Of a stretch of 30,745 nucleotides of DNA, positions 1 through 7,233 are shown one piece after another. Under the pieces are notes generated by a model that had not been told where the DNA came from, ran no database searches, and was given only the letters and a program-made list of their open reading frames with translations. How positions within the stretch are numbered: position 1 is the first letter of the stretch; each line of letters begins with the position of its first letter. Made by a program: the position numbers and the translations under genes. Source of the DNA: a virus; the IMG/VR virus record IMGVR_UViG_3300031951_000833, positions 1-30,745 of that record; one strand, given 5' to 3'.

Positions 1-123
1 CAATTAGGTGTTCTCCGTCTGGGAAATTCATGTTATATTTAGTTAATTGGTTACTTAATTTCATTCCCAAAAAACCCTCGATGCTAAAGCCTAGTTGTTC
101 GTCTTTTACTAGTTTATTGTAGT
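1..123. repeat. Terminal direct repeat, left copy (contig overlap)
   Basis: This stretch is repeated at the right end of the window (30623-30745). By eye 122 of 123 bases match; the single difference is T at base 5 against A at base 30627. A coding frame runs straight through the repeat, so it is best read as the overlap left when a circular or circularly permuted genome was assembled, not as a natural chromosome end. The unit genome would be about 30,622 bp. Confidence 0.9.
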
Positions 124-589
124 ATTCAGCGTCGGTAATTTGCGCCGTTAACATTAACGTCCCTTTAGGAACTTCGATGCCGTAGGTAGTATAGGCTTTA
201 TCTTGCGTTGGGTTTTCAACTATCCACGCTTCAAGAATGTACGCGGGTACTTCTTTACTTTGATCATGCTCTAAGTTAAACACGTTCCTATTCTGTAGGT
301 CGCGCATAAACTTAACGTAGATTTGTTCGATAGTTTCTTCTTCGAATTGTACGTAGTATTCGCCCGCTTCGTCGTCGCGTCTGTATATTTCCATAGGAAT
401 CATAGCGGGTGCAGTTACGCGGTACTTTAATTCATCAGAAAAGAAACGCTTGGTAACGTTTGAGAATGCCATGCCCTTAACTTTGATAGCGGGGTTTGAC
501 GTAAAAGCAATTTGTTCGATGCCTAAGTCTTCGCCGTCTGAGTATTCGGGGTCGATAGTTATTTTGTAAATGGGTAAGTCGTTTACCAT
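1..589 (-). CDS. XkdF-like capsid maturation protease, N-terminal part (gene wraps round contig ends)
   Basis: This is the first ~196 codons of a protein of about 326 residues; the rest lies at 30231-30622 once the contig is closed. The protein resembles the XkdF-type phage serine protease family, which trims scaffold and capsid proteins during prohead maturation. Visible signatures are a histidine at residue 108 in an LEHDQS context, a PKGT stretch near 141-144, and GFSIEG at 167-172 with Ser169 as the likely nucleophile. I chose the ATG at 589, not the in-frame ATG two codons earlier (595), because 589 sits at the usual distance from the TTTAATATNGTTATG motif seen before other late genes. 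It is the first gene of the late block containing the capsid gene and diverges from the plus-strand pair. The family call rests on motifs only. Confidence 0.75.
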   Translation of the reverse strand, partial: MVNDLPIYKITIDPEYSDGEDLGIEQIAFTSNPAIKVKGMAFSNVTKRFFSDELKYRVTAPAMIPMEIYRRDDEAGEYYVQFEEETIEQIYVKFMRDLQNRNVFNLEHDQSKEVPAYILEAWIVENPTQDKAYTTYGIEVPKGTLMLTAQITDAEYYNKLVKDEQLGFSIEGFLGMKLSNQLTKYNMNFPDGEHLI

Positions 590-601
590 AACCATATTAA
601 A
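587..601 (-). promoter_or_regulatory. Late-gene start motif before protease
   Basis: The minus-strand reading is TTTAATATGGTTATG, one of six near-identical 15-base sequences that end in a start codon. It decides the start of the protease at 589. The other sites are at 4727, 7217, 11489, 13883 and 28590. Confidence 0.55.
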
Positions 602-608
602 AAACGCT

Positions 609-616
609 TATATTTG
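609..616 (+). promoter_or_regulatory. Candidate -7 promoter element for the plus-strand gene pair
   Basis: TATATTTG matches the Bacteroidota -7 consensus TAnnTTTG and lies 12 bases before the ATG at 629, so the leader would be very short. I see no TTTG at the ideal -33 spacing, so support is partial. It lies in the short divergent gap between the protease gene and the two plus-strand genes. Confidence 0.4.
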
Positions 617-628
617 TTCAAAAAAACT

Positions 629-1174
629 ATGGTAACAATTTGTAACAAAGACATTCCGAACGAGTTAAACGAATTAACTATTCAACAATTCGAAGACATT
701 ACTAGTATCCACGCTAACGCTGACATGGATCACGTAGAAAAACACCTAGAAGTATTTAAGTACATGGGCGTTCCCGAAGTAGAAGACATGGACTTTGAAG
801 ACTTTAAAGAGGCTATTCGTGTTTTTAATACGGCAAAGAACCCCGACGGCGTACTACTTAAACGATTTGAAAACGACGGCTACACCTACCAAGCCTACGA
901 CCAAGACTTTAAGCTTACGGCTAAAGACACAAAGCATATTGAAAAGATACTAGCGCACAAACATAAAGGGTATGTTTCGGAAGCCCTAGCAGTTTTGTTC
1001 AAACGTACCGACCTAAGTAAAACAGAACACTACACCGACGCACACATTAAACTAAAGTCTAAAATTATTCGTGAACTACCCGCCGAAGTAGCAGTTCCTT
1101 ATTTAGTAGCTATTGCCGAAACAATTAACAAACAAGTTCAAAGCTTAAATGAAAGTACCGAAGGGGTGGCATGA
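629..1174 (+). CDS. Putative tail assembly chaperone-like protein (first of pair)
   Basis: The product is an acidic, soluble protein of 181 residues with no signal peptide, membrane segment or enzyme motif. I start it at ATG 629; a TTG five codons earlier is open but overlaps the candidate promoter. The N-terminus (IPNELNELTIQQF) and the helical second half have the same layout as the next gene, suggesting the two are distant paralogues. Two overlapping genes of this kind among structural genes suggest the GpG/GpGT-type chaperones that coat the tape measure protein. Here they lie apart from the tape measure gene and on the opposite strand. Its last 26 bases overlap the next gene, in a different frame. 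The assignment is inference from context and architecture. Confidence 0.45.
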   Translation: MVTICNKDIPNELNELTIQQFEDITSIHANADMDHVEKHLEVFKYMGVPEVEDMDFEDFKEAIRVFNTAKNPDGVLLKRFENDGYTYQAYDQDFKLTAKDTKHIEKILAHKHKGYVSEALAVLFKRTDLSKTEHYTDAHIKLKSKIIRELPAEVAVPYLVAIAETINKQVQSLNESTEGVA

Positions 1175-1931
1175 AGTTAAGCTATACCAGTTTAAAGAAC
1201 TTCGTGAACTCAAAGACGCTGAGGGTTTTTTTAACACGCAACTAGAAACGCTTGCTATTCTTTTAGACGTACCTAGCGACGAACTAGAAGAACTATCTCT
1301 AGTCGAACTATCCGAACTATTCAAGTCGGTTAAGTGGGTTCTTAGCGAGCCTAAAAAGGGCCTCAAAAACGAACTAATTCTAGAAGGTGAAACGTACATT
1401 CTAAAGCCGTTTAAAAAACTAACCCTAGACGAGTTCATAGACTTGAACTATTTCGTGTCAAACGACTACTTAAAACACATTTCGCATATAGTTTCTATCT
1501 TTTACAGGCGTATTAAGTCCGACGAGTGGGGGCACATCGAGTTTGAGCCGTATGTATTTAGTCCGTTTGAAGCTTACGACAAGTTTGAAGACTTGAATAT
1601 TACGGAAATATACGGGCTTATTCCTGAGTTTTTGAAGTGGCGTGAAGACTTTCTTAAGAAATACGAAAACCTTTTTAACCAAGACGAAGACGAAGACCTA
1701 GAAGAACCCCTAGACGTTAAAGAATTTGATAGCTTAGAAGCTTACAAGGCAGAACTTAAGGCCCAAGAACAAGCCAAGAAGTCTAAGAAGTGGGGCTGGG
1801 AAAGTCTTTTGTTTGACCTTTGCGAAGGTGACATAACAAAAATAAAGGCAGTCGGTGAACTGCCCTTAATCTTCGTGTTTAATATGCTTTCAATGAGAAA
1901 GGAAATGGGCTACTTAGAAACCCCTAAATAG
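1149..1931 (+). CDS. Putative tail assembly chaperone-like protein (second of pair)
   Basis: The product is a protein of 260 residues. Residues 1-170 parallel the preceding gene (VPKGWHEVKLYQF at the start, then a helical region). A Glu/Asp-rich linker follows (DEDEDLEEPLD), and then a C-terminal helical domain beginning WGWESLLFDLCEGD. That layout, with an extra C-terminal domain opening with paired tryptophans, recalls the GT form of tail assembly chaperones. The ATG lies inside the previous gene. A GGGG run at 1163-1166 in the overlap would allow a +1 slip between the frames, but the gene has its own start, so coupled translation is simpler. The 3' end overlaps the convergent neck-protein gene by 18 bases, and I see no hairpin terminator between them. 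Confidence 0.5.
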   Translation: MKVPKGWHEVKLYQFKELRELKDAEGFFNTQLETLAILLDVPSDELEELSLVELSELFKSVKWVLSEPKKGLKNELILEGETYILKPFKKLTLDEFIDLNYFVSNDYLKHISHIVSIFYRRIKSDEWGHIEFEPYVFSPFEAYDKFEDLNITEIYGLIPEFLKWREDFLKKYENLFNQDEDEDLEEPLDVKEFDSLEAYKAELKAQEQAKKSKKWGWESLLFDLCEGDITKIKAVGELPLIFVFNMLSMRKEMGYLETPK

Positions 1932-2345
1932 TAGATCGTCGGTAAACGAACCGCCTATAGGTTCGAACGTGTAAATAACGCTTTTCTTTTGTCCTAAAAT
2001 ATTAGCTACTTCTAAGATAGGGTAACGTTCTGCCATCCATTCGGTATACTGCTGAAAGATTTCGGCGGTTGTGCCGTCAGCGTTTAGGGCCTCAGTAAGT
2101 TTTGCGCACAATTCAAAGGCTGCCATGTTACGCGTCCCATTGTTCAAGAACCCGAAATAGTACATAGCTAGAATTTGAATTTCTAGTTCACCTAAAGCGG
2201 GTATTTGCGCATTAATACGTATCGAATCGTATAAACTTCCCGTGTCGATTAAGGCCTCAGACGCTATAATTTTCTTTAGCGTGCGGGCTATCTTGTTACG
2301 CGTCTTGTATTTAATATTGAATACGCCGTTATTCTTGTACGCCAT
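1914..2345 (-). CDS. Putative neck or tail-completion protein (HK97 gp10-like)
   Basis: The product is 143 residues. It has the look of the HK97 gp10 / minor head-tail joining family: a basic N-terminal helix (KTRNKIARTLKKI), then a turn with DTGSLYDSI, a beta-rich segment, and the typical YFGFLNNGTR stretch near residues 72-81. Such proteins sit at the head-tail interface. It is the last gene of the tail block, overlaps the previous gene by 17 bases and converges with the plus-strand pair. No catalytic motif is visible. The family call is moderate: the DTGxLxxSI ... GT pattern is what supports it. Confidence 0.55.
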   Translation of the reverse strand: MAYKNNGVFNIKYKTRNKIARTLKKIIASEALIDTGSLYDSIRINAQIPALGELEIQILAMYYFGFLNNGTRNMAAFELCAKLTEALNADGTTAEIFQQYTEWMAERYPILEVANILGQKKSVIYTFEPIGGSFTDDLLFRGF

Positions 2346-2691
2346 TTGCTAAAAAGTTAGGTTCGTAAGGAAACTCTTCTTTAACACTATGCCCAGCGAA
2401 TGCGTGCTTTGGGTTCTTTGGTTCGACAAGGTTTGACCCGAAGTCGTATGTCTCGGAACTCATAACGTCGTAGTGGTAACCGTCAGCGTAAACGGGTGGG
2501 GTTACTATTTCCATTCCATCCATTACGGGAGGGGTTACCATAATCAATCCTATCTCTACAACCGCTTGAACTCCGTTTCCGTATGCTTCGTGTTTCTCTC
2601 CGTTGAATTCTACTTCGATGAGAATACCTTTGGCTTTAAGGTCTGCGGTTGCTTGTTCCTTGTTTTCGTATGTCAGTTTAAATACGTTCAT
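2329..2691 (-). CDS. Hypothetical structural-region protein
   Basis: The product is 120 residues and I do not recognise a family. The N-terminal 45 residues look like a small alpha/beta unit (NVFKLTYENKEQATADLKAKG). A central repeat-like pair (MVTPPVMDGMEIVTPPVYADGYHYDVM) and an acidic C-terminus follow. There is no signal peptide or membrane segment. Its stop overlaps the start of the neck protein, and its start overlaps the stop of the tail fibre gene, so the three are probably co-translated. The position directly after a receptor-binding fibre would suit a fibre-associated protein or chaperone, but nothing in the sequence proves that. Confidence 0.6.
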   Translation of the reverse strand: MNVFKLTYENKEQATADLKAKGILIEVEFNGEKHEAYGNGVQAVVEIGLIMVTPPVMDGMEIVTPPVYADGYHYDVMSSETYDFGSNLVEPKNPKHAFAGHSVKEEFPYEPNFLANGVQE

Positions 2692-4361
2692 TAGATAGTT
2701 GTTAAGGTTGCTAATTGAGTATCACTTAAAGCGGTTGCCCAAGTAGCAGATGCGTTAAAAAATACATTCCCAAATTCTACGTTGTTAAAACGAGCACCTA
2801 AATTAATTTGTGACGGGTTCGTGTTTGCGTAGGTTATAGATGCTTCTTGACTACCGTTAGCAAAGATTTTTACATTTGTTCCGTTCCAAACTATTGCCAA
2901 TTTGTTTCTTGTGTTGGCATTGATTGTTATAGTTGTACCCGTATTTGTAAAAAGTTGGTAAGAATTTGAAGTCAATTTGTAGAACGCAAGTCTATTTGTA
3001 GTTCCATTTACACCGTCACTAACGTCAAAAATATATTGAGTATTTGACGAGTCTGTGCTTGGTGCTATAAAGTCGCAAAAGAACGTACCTTGATTTGTAC
3101 CAAAAAACGAACTAATACCCGTCTTTGATATTACGTCTGCGTTGCGTGTTACACTTGCAGAGGTTGTAGGAATGTATGAAGTTGGATAAGAACCCGCTTC
3201 GAGTTGTGCACCCCAAGCATAGAATGAAGCTGAAGTGCTGAATACAACCCTACCTCTATTTGCTCCAAAAGACGGGCTTAAAGAGTTTGCGATGCCATAC
3301 ATACAAAACAAGTTGACATCCGTTGTTGATACGCTCAAAGTAATTCGACGCCACCCGTTGCCCTCGTCTGAAATTGTAGCTACTTGGTTCGTAACCCCAC
3401 CACTTTGAAAGGTTGCAGTTGTTAGGTTGTCAAGGTCATAAACACCCGTTGCCCAATCCGTACCCGTTCCTTGATGATTAAGTGAAATGTAAACAAATTG
3501 TGCGGTGTTCTTTTTTACGTAGATACTTGAAGTGGTAGTTGAACCACCCGTAAACGCTTGGTAAAAGTCGTGGATTGTATTAGTGCCATCTCCAGCCCAT
3601 TGTTCTGCGGTTGTGTTGCCATCGGGTGCAGTTGTGGCATTGGCGGTCATTGTTCCGTTTATCTTATCCCAAGCCGCATTGTCAAAAGACGAACTATAAA
3701 GAGCGAGGTTTGTTCTTTGCGGTTCTACAAGTAAACTTGGACAAGTTCCGTTTGAGTAGTCAAGTCGTGGTATGTTAAGTCTTGTTTCCGTCTTTTGGTA
3801 GTCTTTAGCGGTTGAACCCTCGACTACTTGACCACCCCAAACTTCTATATCCGTTGCGGTTGAACTAAAGGTATCAATAAAAATAAAATCTATTGTTCCT
3901 ACTGCCGTAACACTATACCTATTCCAACCACTTTGTAGTGTTACAACATTGTCAGTACCTCCGTATGAGATAGCTATTGTTTGACCAGCAACTCCTTTTA
4001 TCCAAACTGAAAAAGTACCATTTAGATTTGTTAGTCCACTAATAGCTTTTGCCCAAATTTGATTGATTGCAGTAAATAAAATCCTTGTACTTGTGTTAGT
4101 TCCATTAGGAGCAATTCCATAATTTGCGGTGGCAGTCACACTACCTAAATAAGCGTACCAACCATTTGTAAAATCTTGCGACCAACTCAACAAATTGTAA
4201 GGCACTAACTCCACCAAGCCAGCAGAGTTTACTCGTGTTGCGGTGGTTGCTCGGGTTACTGACAAGTCGCCACTTCCGTCCGACGGAATAACGGAATATA
4301 ATTTACCCTCCTTATATCCGTTTGGCGTTACAATTAAAGAGGCAGTATCTAATAGGCTCAT
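2691..4361 (-). CDS. Tail fibre / receptor-binding protein with lectin-like domains
   Basis: The product is 556 residues and rich in Thr, Ser, Asn and Gly, as adhesive beta-structured phage fibres are. Residues ~1-50 would attach to the tail. Two jelly-roll-like modules follow (~55-195 and ~215-405). Each opens with an NL..(W/Y)S..F.N..W pattern and closes with WG(G/A)Q near the module end, so they look like an internal duplication of a carbohydrate-binding module. Residues ~410-556 resemble a concanavalin A/LamG domain (KLAIVWNGTNVKIFANG). It probably recognises host surface glycans. Base usage differs from the neighbouring tail genes: I found no CTAG tetranucleotide here, while it is frequent in the tape measure gene. 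That is consistent with recent exchange. Confidence 0.7.
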   Translation of the reverse strand: MSLLDTASLIVTPNGYKEGKLYSVIPSDGSGDLSVTRATTATRVNSAGLVELVPYNLLSWSQDFTNGWYAYLGSVTATANYGIAPNGTNTSTRILFTAINQIWAKAISGLTNLNGTFSVWIKGVAGQTIAISYGGTDNVVTLQSGWNRYSVTAVGTIDFIFIDTFSSTATDIEVWGGQVVEGSTAKDYQKTETRLNIPRLDYSNGTCPSLLVEPQRTNLALYSSSFDNAAWDKINGTMTANATTAPDGNTTAEQWAGDGTNTIHDFYQAFTGGSTTTSSIYVKKNTAQFVYISLNHQGTGTDWATGVYDLDNLTTATFQSGGVTNQVATISDEGNGWRRITLSVSTTDVNLFCMYGIANSLSPSFGANRGRVVFSTSASFYAWGAQLEAGSYPTSYIPTTSASVTRNADVISKTGISSFFGTNQGTFFCDFIAPSTDSSNTQYIFDVSDGVNGTTNRLAFYKLTSNSYQLFTNTGTTITINANTRNKLAIVWNGTNVKIFANGSQEASITYANTNPSQINLGARFNNVEFGNVFFNASATWATALSDTQLATLTTI

Positions 4362-4729
4362 ATTTCAAATGAATTTAAAGTTTCTTCAAGGCAGACTTCG
4401 GCTTCAAACGTACCGCCGTCCGTGTTTATGCGTGCTAAAAATAAGTCGATTAAGTCAGCGCTTTGCTGAATCTGTAGGGCTAGGGCTTCAATCCATGATC
4501 CGTTTACAGGACCTGTAGCGCCAAAGTCTAAAGCTAGCGCCTGAATCCATGCTTCGCCGTCGGCTTTATTTACGTTGAAAAAGTCGCATAGTGCTTCTAG
4601 CCATGTGCCGTTTTTTGTTTGTGTTATTCCGTAGTGCTTACAGATTGATTGCCAAAGGTTGCCGTCTACGTCGGGGGCTTGTAAGTCGTGGGCTATTGTG
4701 TGTAGCCATGAGCGGTTATAGATTGCCAT
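4358..4729 (-). CDS. Tail-region protein with five ~19-residue W-repeats
   Basis: The product is 123 residues. Residues ~5-90 are five imperfect tandem repeats of about 18-20 residues around a core like NGxW(L/I)xAL: NRSWLHTIA, DGNLWQSIC, NGTWLEALC, DGEAWIQALA and NGSWIEALA. The C-terminus (~95-123) carries TDGGTFEA followed by a cysteine, a short motif also found at the N-terminus of the large protein at 7234-10077. No enzyme motif is visible. The start has the TTTAATATNGTTATG late-gene motif, and the stop overlaps the fibre gene by 4 bases. The position suggests a baseplate or fibre-attachment component; the function is unknown. Confidence 0.65.
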   Translation of the reverse strand: MAIYNRSWLHTIAHDLQAPDVDGNLWQSICKHYGITQTKNGTWLEALCDFFNVNKADGEAWIQALALDFGATGPVNGSWIEALALQIQQSADLIDLFLARINTDGGTFEAEVCLEETLNSFEI

Positions 4730-4741
4730 AACTATATTAAA
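4727..4741 (-). promoter_or_regulatory. Late-gene start motif before W-repeat protein
   Basis: TTTAATATAGTTATG on the minus strand, ending in the ATG at 4729. It lies in a 13-base gap, so the motif fills nearly the whole intergenic space. Confidence 0.55.
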
Positions 4742-4742
4742 T

Positions 4743-5192
4743 TTAGTTCGGTTCTTGTTTAAGTGGCACGGCGCAGTCTGTCCAATTGTTTACGGCAAAG
4801 GTAGCAGTCATAACCCAACCCGCTGCATAGTCTAGTAAGTCGTTGTTTAACGGGTTAAAACTAGGTGTATCTACTAGGTCGAAGTTGTAGTTATTCGAGT
4901 TTATGAAGTACGTATAAAGGTCGTAAAGAATTTGCTGGCAGTCGGACAAAATTACGTTAATATTTGCGCGGTCTTTTTGAATAATATCAAAGCAATAAAT
5001 TTCTAGAATAAAGTCGTTCGTGTTTTCGGTGGCCAAAGCTGAAACAGGTACTATATAAACTATAGGGTACTTTTCATCCTTAGTTGCGAAGTTAAACATT
5101 TGTTCTTTAAAGTCAGACCCTACCTTCTTAACCTGAATATGGTTGTCGTAGAAGTCAGTAATTTCATTAATAAGCGCTTGGTAACTTGTCAT
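4743..5192 (-). CDS. Putative tail terminator-like structural protein
   Basis: The product is 149 residues and mixed alpha/beta. It begins with a helix (TSYQALINEITDFYDNH), has central beta strands (YPIVYIVPVSAL; FILEIYCFDII), a long helix, and a C-terminal strand with DYAAGWVM and NNWTDC. Length and secondary-structure order fit tail terminator / tail-completion proteins, which cap the tail tube. It directly follows the tape measure gene, whose stop it overlaps by 4 bases. No motif fixes the function, so the call is by shape and context. Confidence 0.5.
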   Translation of the reverse strand: MTSYQALINEITDFYDNHIQVKKVGSDFKEQMFNFATKDEKYPIVYIVPVSALATENTNDFILEIYCFDIIQKDRANINVILSDCQQILYDLYTYFINSNNYNFDLVDTPSFNPLNNDLLDYAAGWVMTATFAVNNWTDCAVPLKQEPN

Positions 5193-7219
5193 AGTTCAGA
5201 CCCTTTCTTTATTTTATCAATTTTGTTTTGTGTGTTTGTTATGTCGGTTTCACTTACGACCGCCTGAACGACGAAGTTTTGTGAAGTGTTAACCGATGCA
5301 GTAGCGCCCGCAGTATTTAAGTTGTTACCTTGTCCAAATAGATTGACTTGCGGTACTACAGACGCAGCACTTGAACCGCTATCCGAAGAACTAGAACTAG
5401 AAGAACTTGCGGACGCTGACGAATTTGGACTAGATAAAATTTGTTTTGCCTTTGCTATGTTTGTGGTAATTTGTAGAATACCGCTAGCGAACTGCGCAAT
5501 TCCCGCAATACCACCTGTCGGCCCGTTCAATGGGTTGGCTTGCGACGCAGCAACCAAAGACGAAATAGCTTTAGCTGTGTCGATACCAATTTGAACCAAC
5601 GCTGTAGCCTTGTTAAAGTTTTCTAGTTTCTTTTGATCCTTAATAAAAGCATTACCTAAAGCACCGACTCCGTTTACTACGTCACTAGCTAGAGTTAGTT
5701 TTGCGTCGCGTTCGGCCTTCGCCTTTTCGATGCTATCTAGTCTAGCTTGCTTTTCTTTCTCGTCGTACTTTTTATTAATTTCAGCTTGTTCGTTTCTTTG
5801 CTTTTCAATAAGCTCAGCGGTATCTAGGCCGTATTGTTCAGCTAGTGCAATAAGCTCAAAGTAACGCGTTTGAACTTCTTCTAGTTCGCGTTCTTGGTCC
5901 GACATTGTTAGCTGTCTGTATTGTTCTTGAAATTCTTCTTCGCGCTGAAGTTGGGCGTTTTGGTTGTCTTTAATTGCTTGCGCTATTTGTGCTTGTCGTT
6001 TTGCTTCGGCGTCTACTTGAACTTGCGCGGCTTTGTCTAGTTCGGCTTGCTTTTGGCTTTCGTATAGCTTGGTAAGTTCGACCTTTTCTTTGCCTGTTAG
6101 GTTTTCGTTTTTCTTTACGTCTTCGATTAGGCGCTTATACTTTTCGTTGGTCGTAGCTATTTCGCGTTCATTGTCGTTTTCTATTAAAGCTATTTCTAAG
6201 TCCTTAATAGTACGCGCTGCGTCTAGTCTATTCTTAGCGTAGGCCTTTTGGTTTTCTAGTCTTTTGGCTGCGGCTTCTTTTTGTTTCTGCGCTTGTTCTT
6301 GGTCGTCGGCAATTTGTAGAAGTCTTTGTTCTTTACGTCCGTTTGCTAGAATATCTTTTTCAGCTTGCATCTGTTCGCGTAATTTCTTACGGCGTTCAGC
6401 GTTGTCTTTGTTCGCTATCTTTTGAAGCATAGCGTATTCTTGTTGCGCAGCTCTTAAACGCTTTTCCGCTTCCTTGTTTATGGCTTTAGACTTAGCTATT
6501 TCTAGGTCGGTGGTATCTTTGCCCGCAGCTTTCGCTTTCGCTATTTCTATTTCGTAGGCGTTACCTATTTTTTCTACTCGTTTCTTAGAACTTTCGGCGG
6601 CCTTCTCGTTTGCCTTTTGCATCTTAGCTGCGTTTTCTTCGGCAGCATATTGTGTTAAACCTAGCCAGTCGGTAAGTTTTTTAAACGCGTCAATAATAGC
6701 ATTAACGGGAATCATTAAAAAGTCGAACGCTTTTTGAAGTATTCCCAACTTAGACAAAAATACGGCTATACCCGCGACTATTGCAACAATAACCGCGACC
6801 AATAAAAAGATAGGGTTAGCGAGTATCTGTATACCTAACTTAACAAAAGCCCCGCCAAGTGTTTTAATCGTTCCTGTAATGCCTTTAATTGCGCCCGAAA
6901 TGTCAGCTTTACCTATCTTACCTAAGTTACTCGCGAAGACTTTAGACTTTTCGCTAGCTTCTTCGAAGTCCAAAGACATCAAACTTGACTTAATGCCGTC
7001 GAACGAGTTACTAATTTGTTCGAATTTAGACCCTGAGGCAAAGACATTCACGGCGTCGTTAGCGTCTTTTATTCGGTCCGTAAGTTCACCCGCTTTCTTT
7101 GCAAGTTCTTCTACTTGTGCGGGGTCTGTAGCGGCGGCTATTTCAGCTTTCAGGCTTCGTAATTCGGCCTTCATTGAGCCAATGCCCGTAAGTTTTAAAG
7201 GAATTTGTACTTCGTTCAT
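5189..7219 (-). CDS. Tape measure protein
   Basis: The product is 676 residues. It is the longest coiled-coil protein in the genome and sets tail length in siphoviruses. Residues 1-120 are helical. A strongly hydrophobic stretch lies at ~123-160 (ILANPIFLLVAVIVAIVAG), as tape measure proteins often have for membrane passage of DNA. Residues ~195-530 form long Lys/Glu/Gln/Ala-rich coiled coil. A second small-residue helix region lies at ~540-590, followed by a serine-rich linker near 600-620. At about 0.15 nm per residue it would suit a tail near 100 nm. The start has the late-gene TTTAATATTGTTATG motif. CTAG is unusually frequent here. Confidence 0.85.
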   Translation of the reverse strand: MNEVQIPLKLTGIGSMKAELRSLKAEIAAATDPAQVEELAKKAGELTDRIKDANDAVNVFASGSKFEQISNSFDGIKSSLMSLDFEEASEKSKVFASNLGKIGKADISGAIKGITGTIKTLGGAFVKLGIQILANPIFLLVAVIVAIVAGIAVFLSKLGILQKAFDFLMIPVNAIIDAFKKLTDWLGLTQYAAEENAAKMQKANEKAAESSKKRVEKIGNAYEIEIAKAKAAGKDTTDLEIAKSKAINKEAEKRLRAAQQEYAMLQKIANKDNAERRKKLREQMQAEKDILANGRKEQRLLQIADDQEQAQKQKEAAAKRLENQKAYAKNRLDAARTIKDLEIALIENDNEREIATTNEKYKRLIEDVKKNENLTGKEKVELTKLYESQKQAELDKAAQVQVDAEAKRQAQIAQAIKDNQNAQLQREEEFQEQYRQLTMSDQERELEEVQTRYFELIALAEQYGLDTAELIEKQRNEQAEINKKYDEKEKQARLDSIEKAKAERDAKLTLASDVVNGVGALGNAFIKDQKKLENFNKATALVQIGIDTAKAISSLVAASQANPLNGPTGGIAGIAQFASGILQITTNIAKAKQILSSPNSSASASSSSSSSSDSGSSAASVVPQVNLFGQGNNLNTAGATASVNTSQNFVVQAVVSETDITNTQNKIDKIKKGSEL

Positions 7220-7231
7220 AACAATATTAAA
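7217..7231 (-). promoter_or_regulatory. Late-gene start motif before tape measure gene
   Basis: TTTAATATTGTTATG on the minus strand, ending in the ATG at 7219. It fills the 14-base gap after the large baseplate gene. Confidence 0.55.
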
Positions 7232-7233
7232 CC

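Noticed and set aside
1-123. Terminal repeat as a natural packaging end
   Set aside because: A gene runs through it without interruption and it is short with a mismatch, so an assembly overlap of a closed genome is simpler.
1145-1438. Minus-strand open frame opposite the second plus-strand gene
   Set aside because: Serine-rich shadow of an acidic coding sequence; no neighbour overlaps or start signal.
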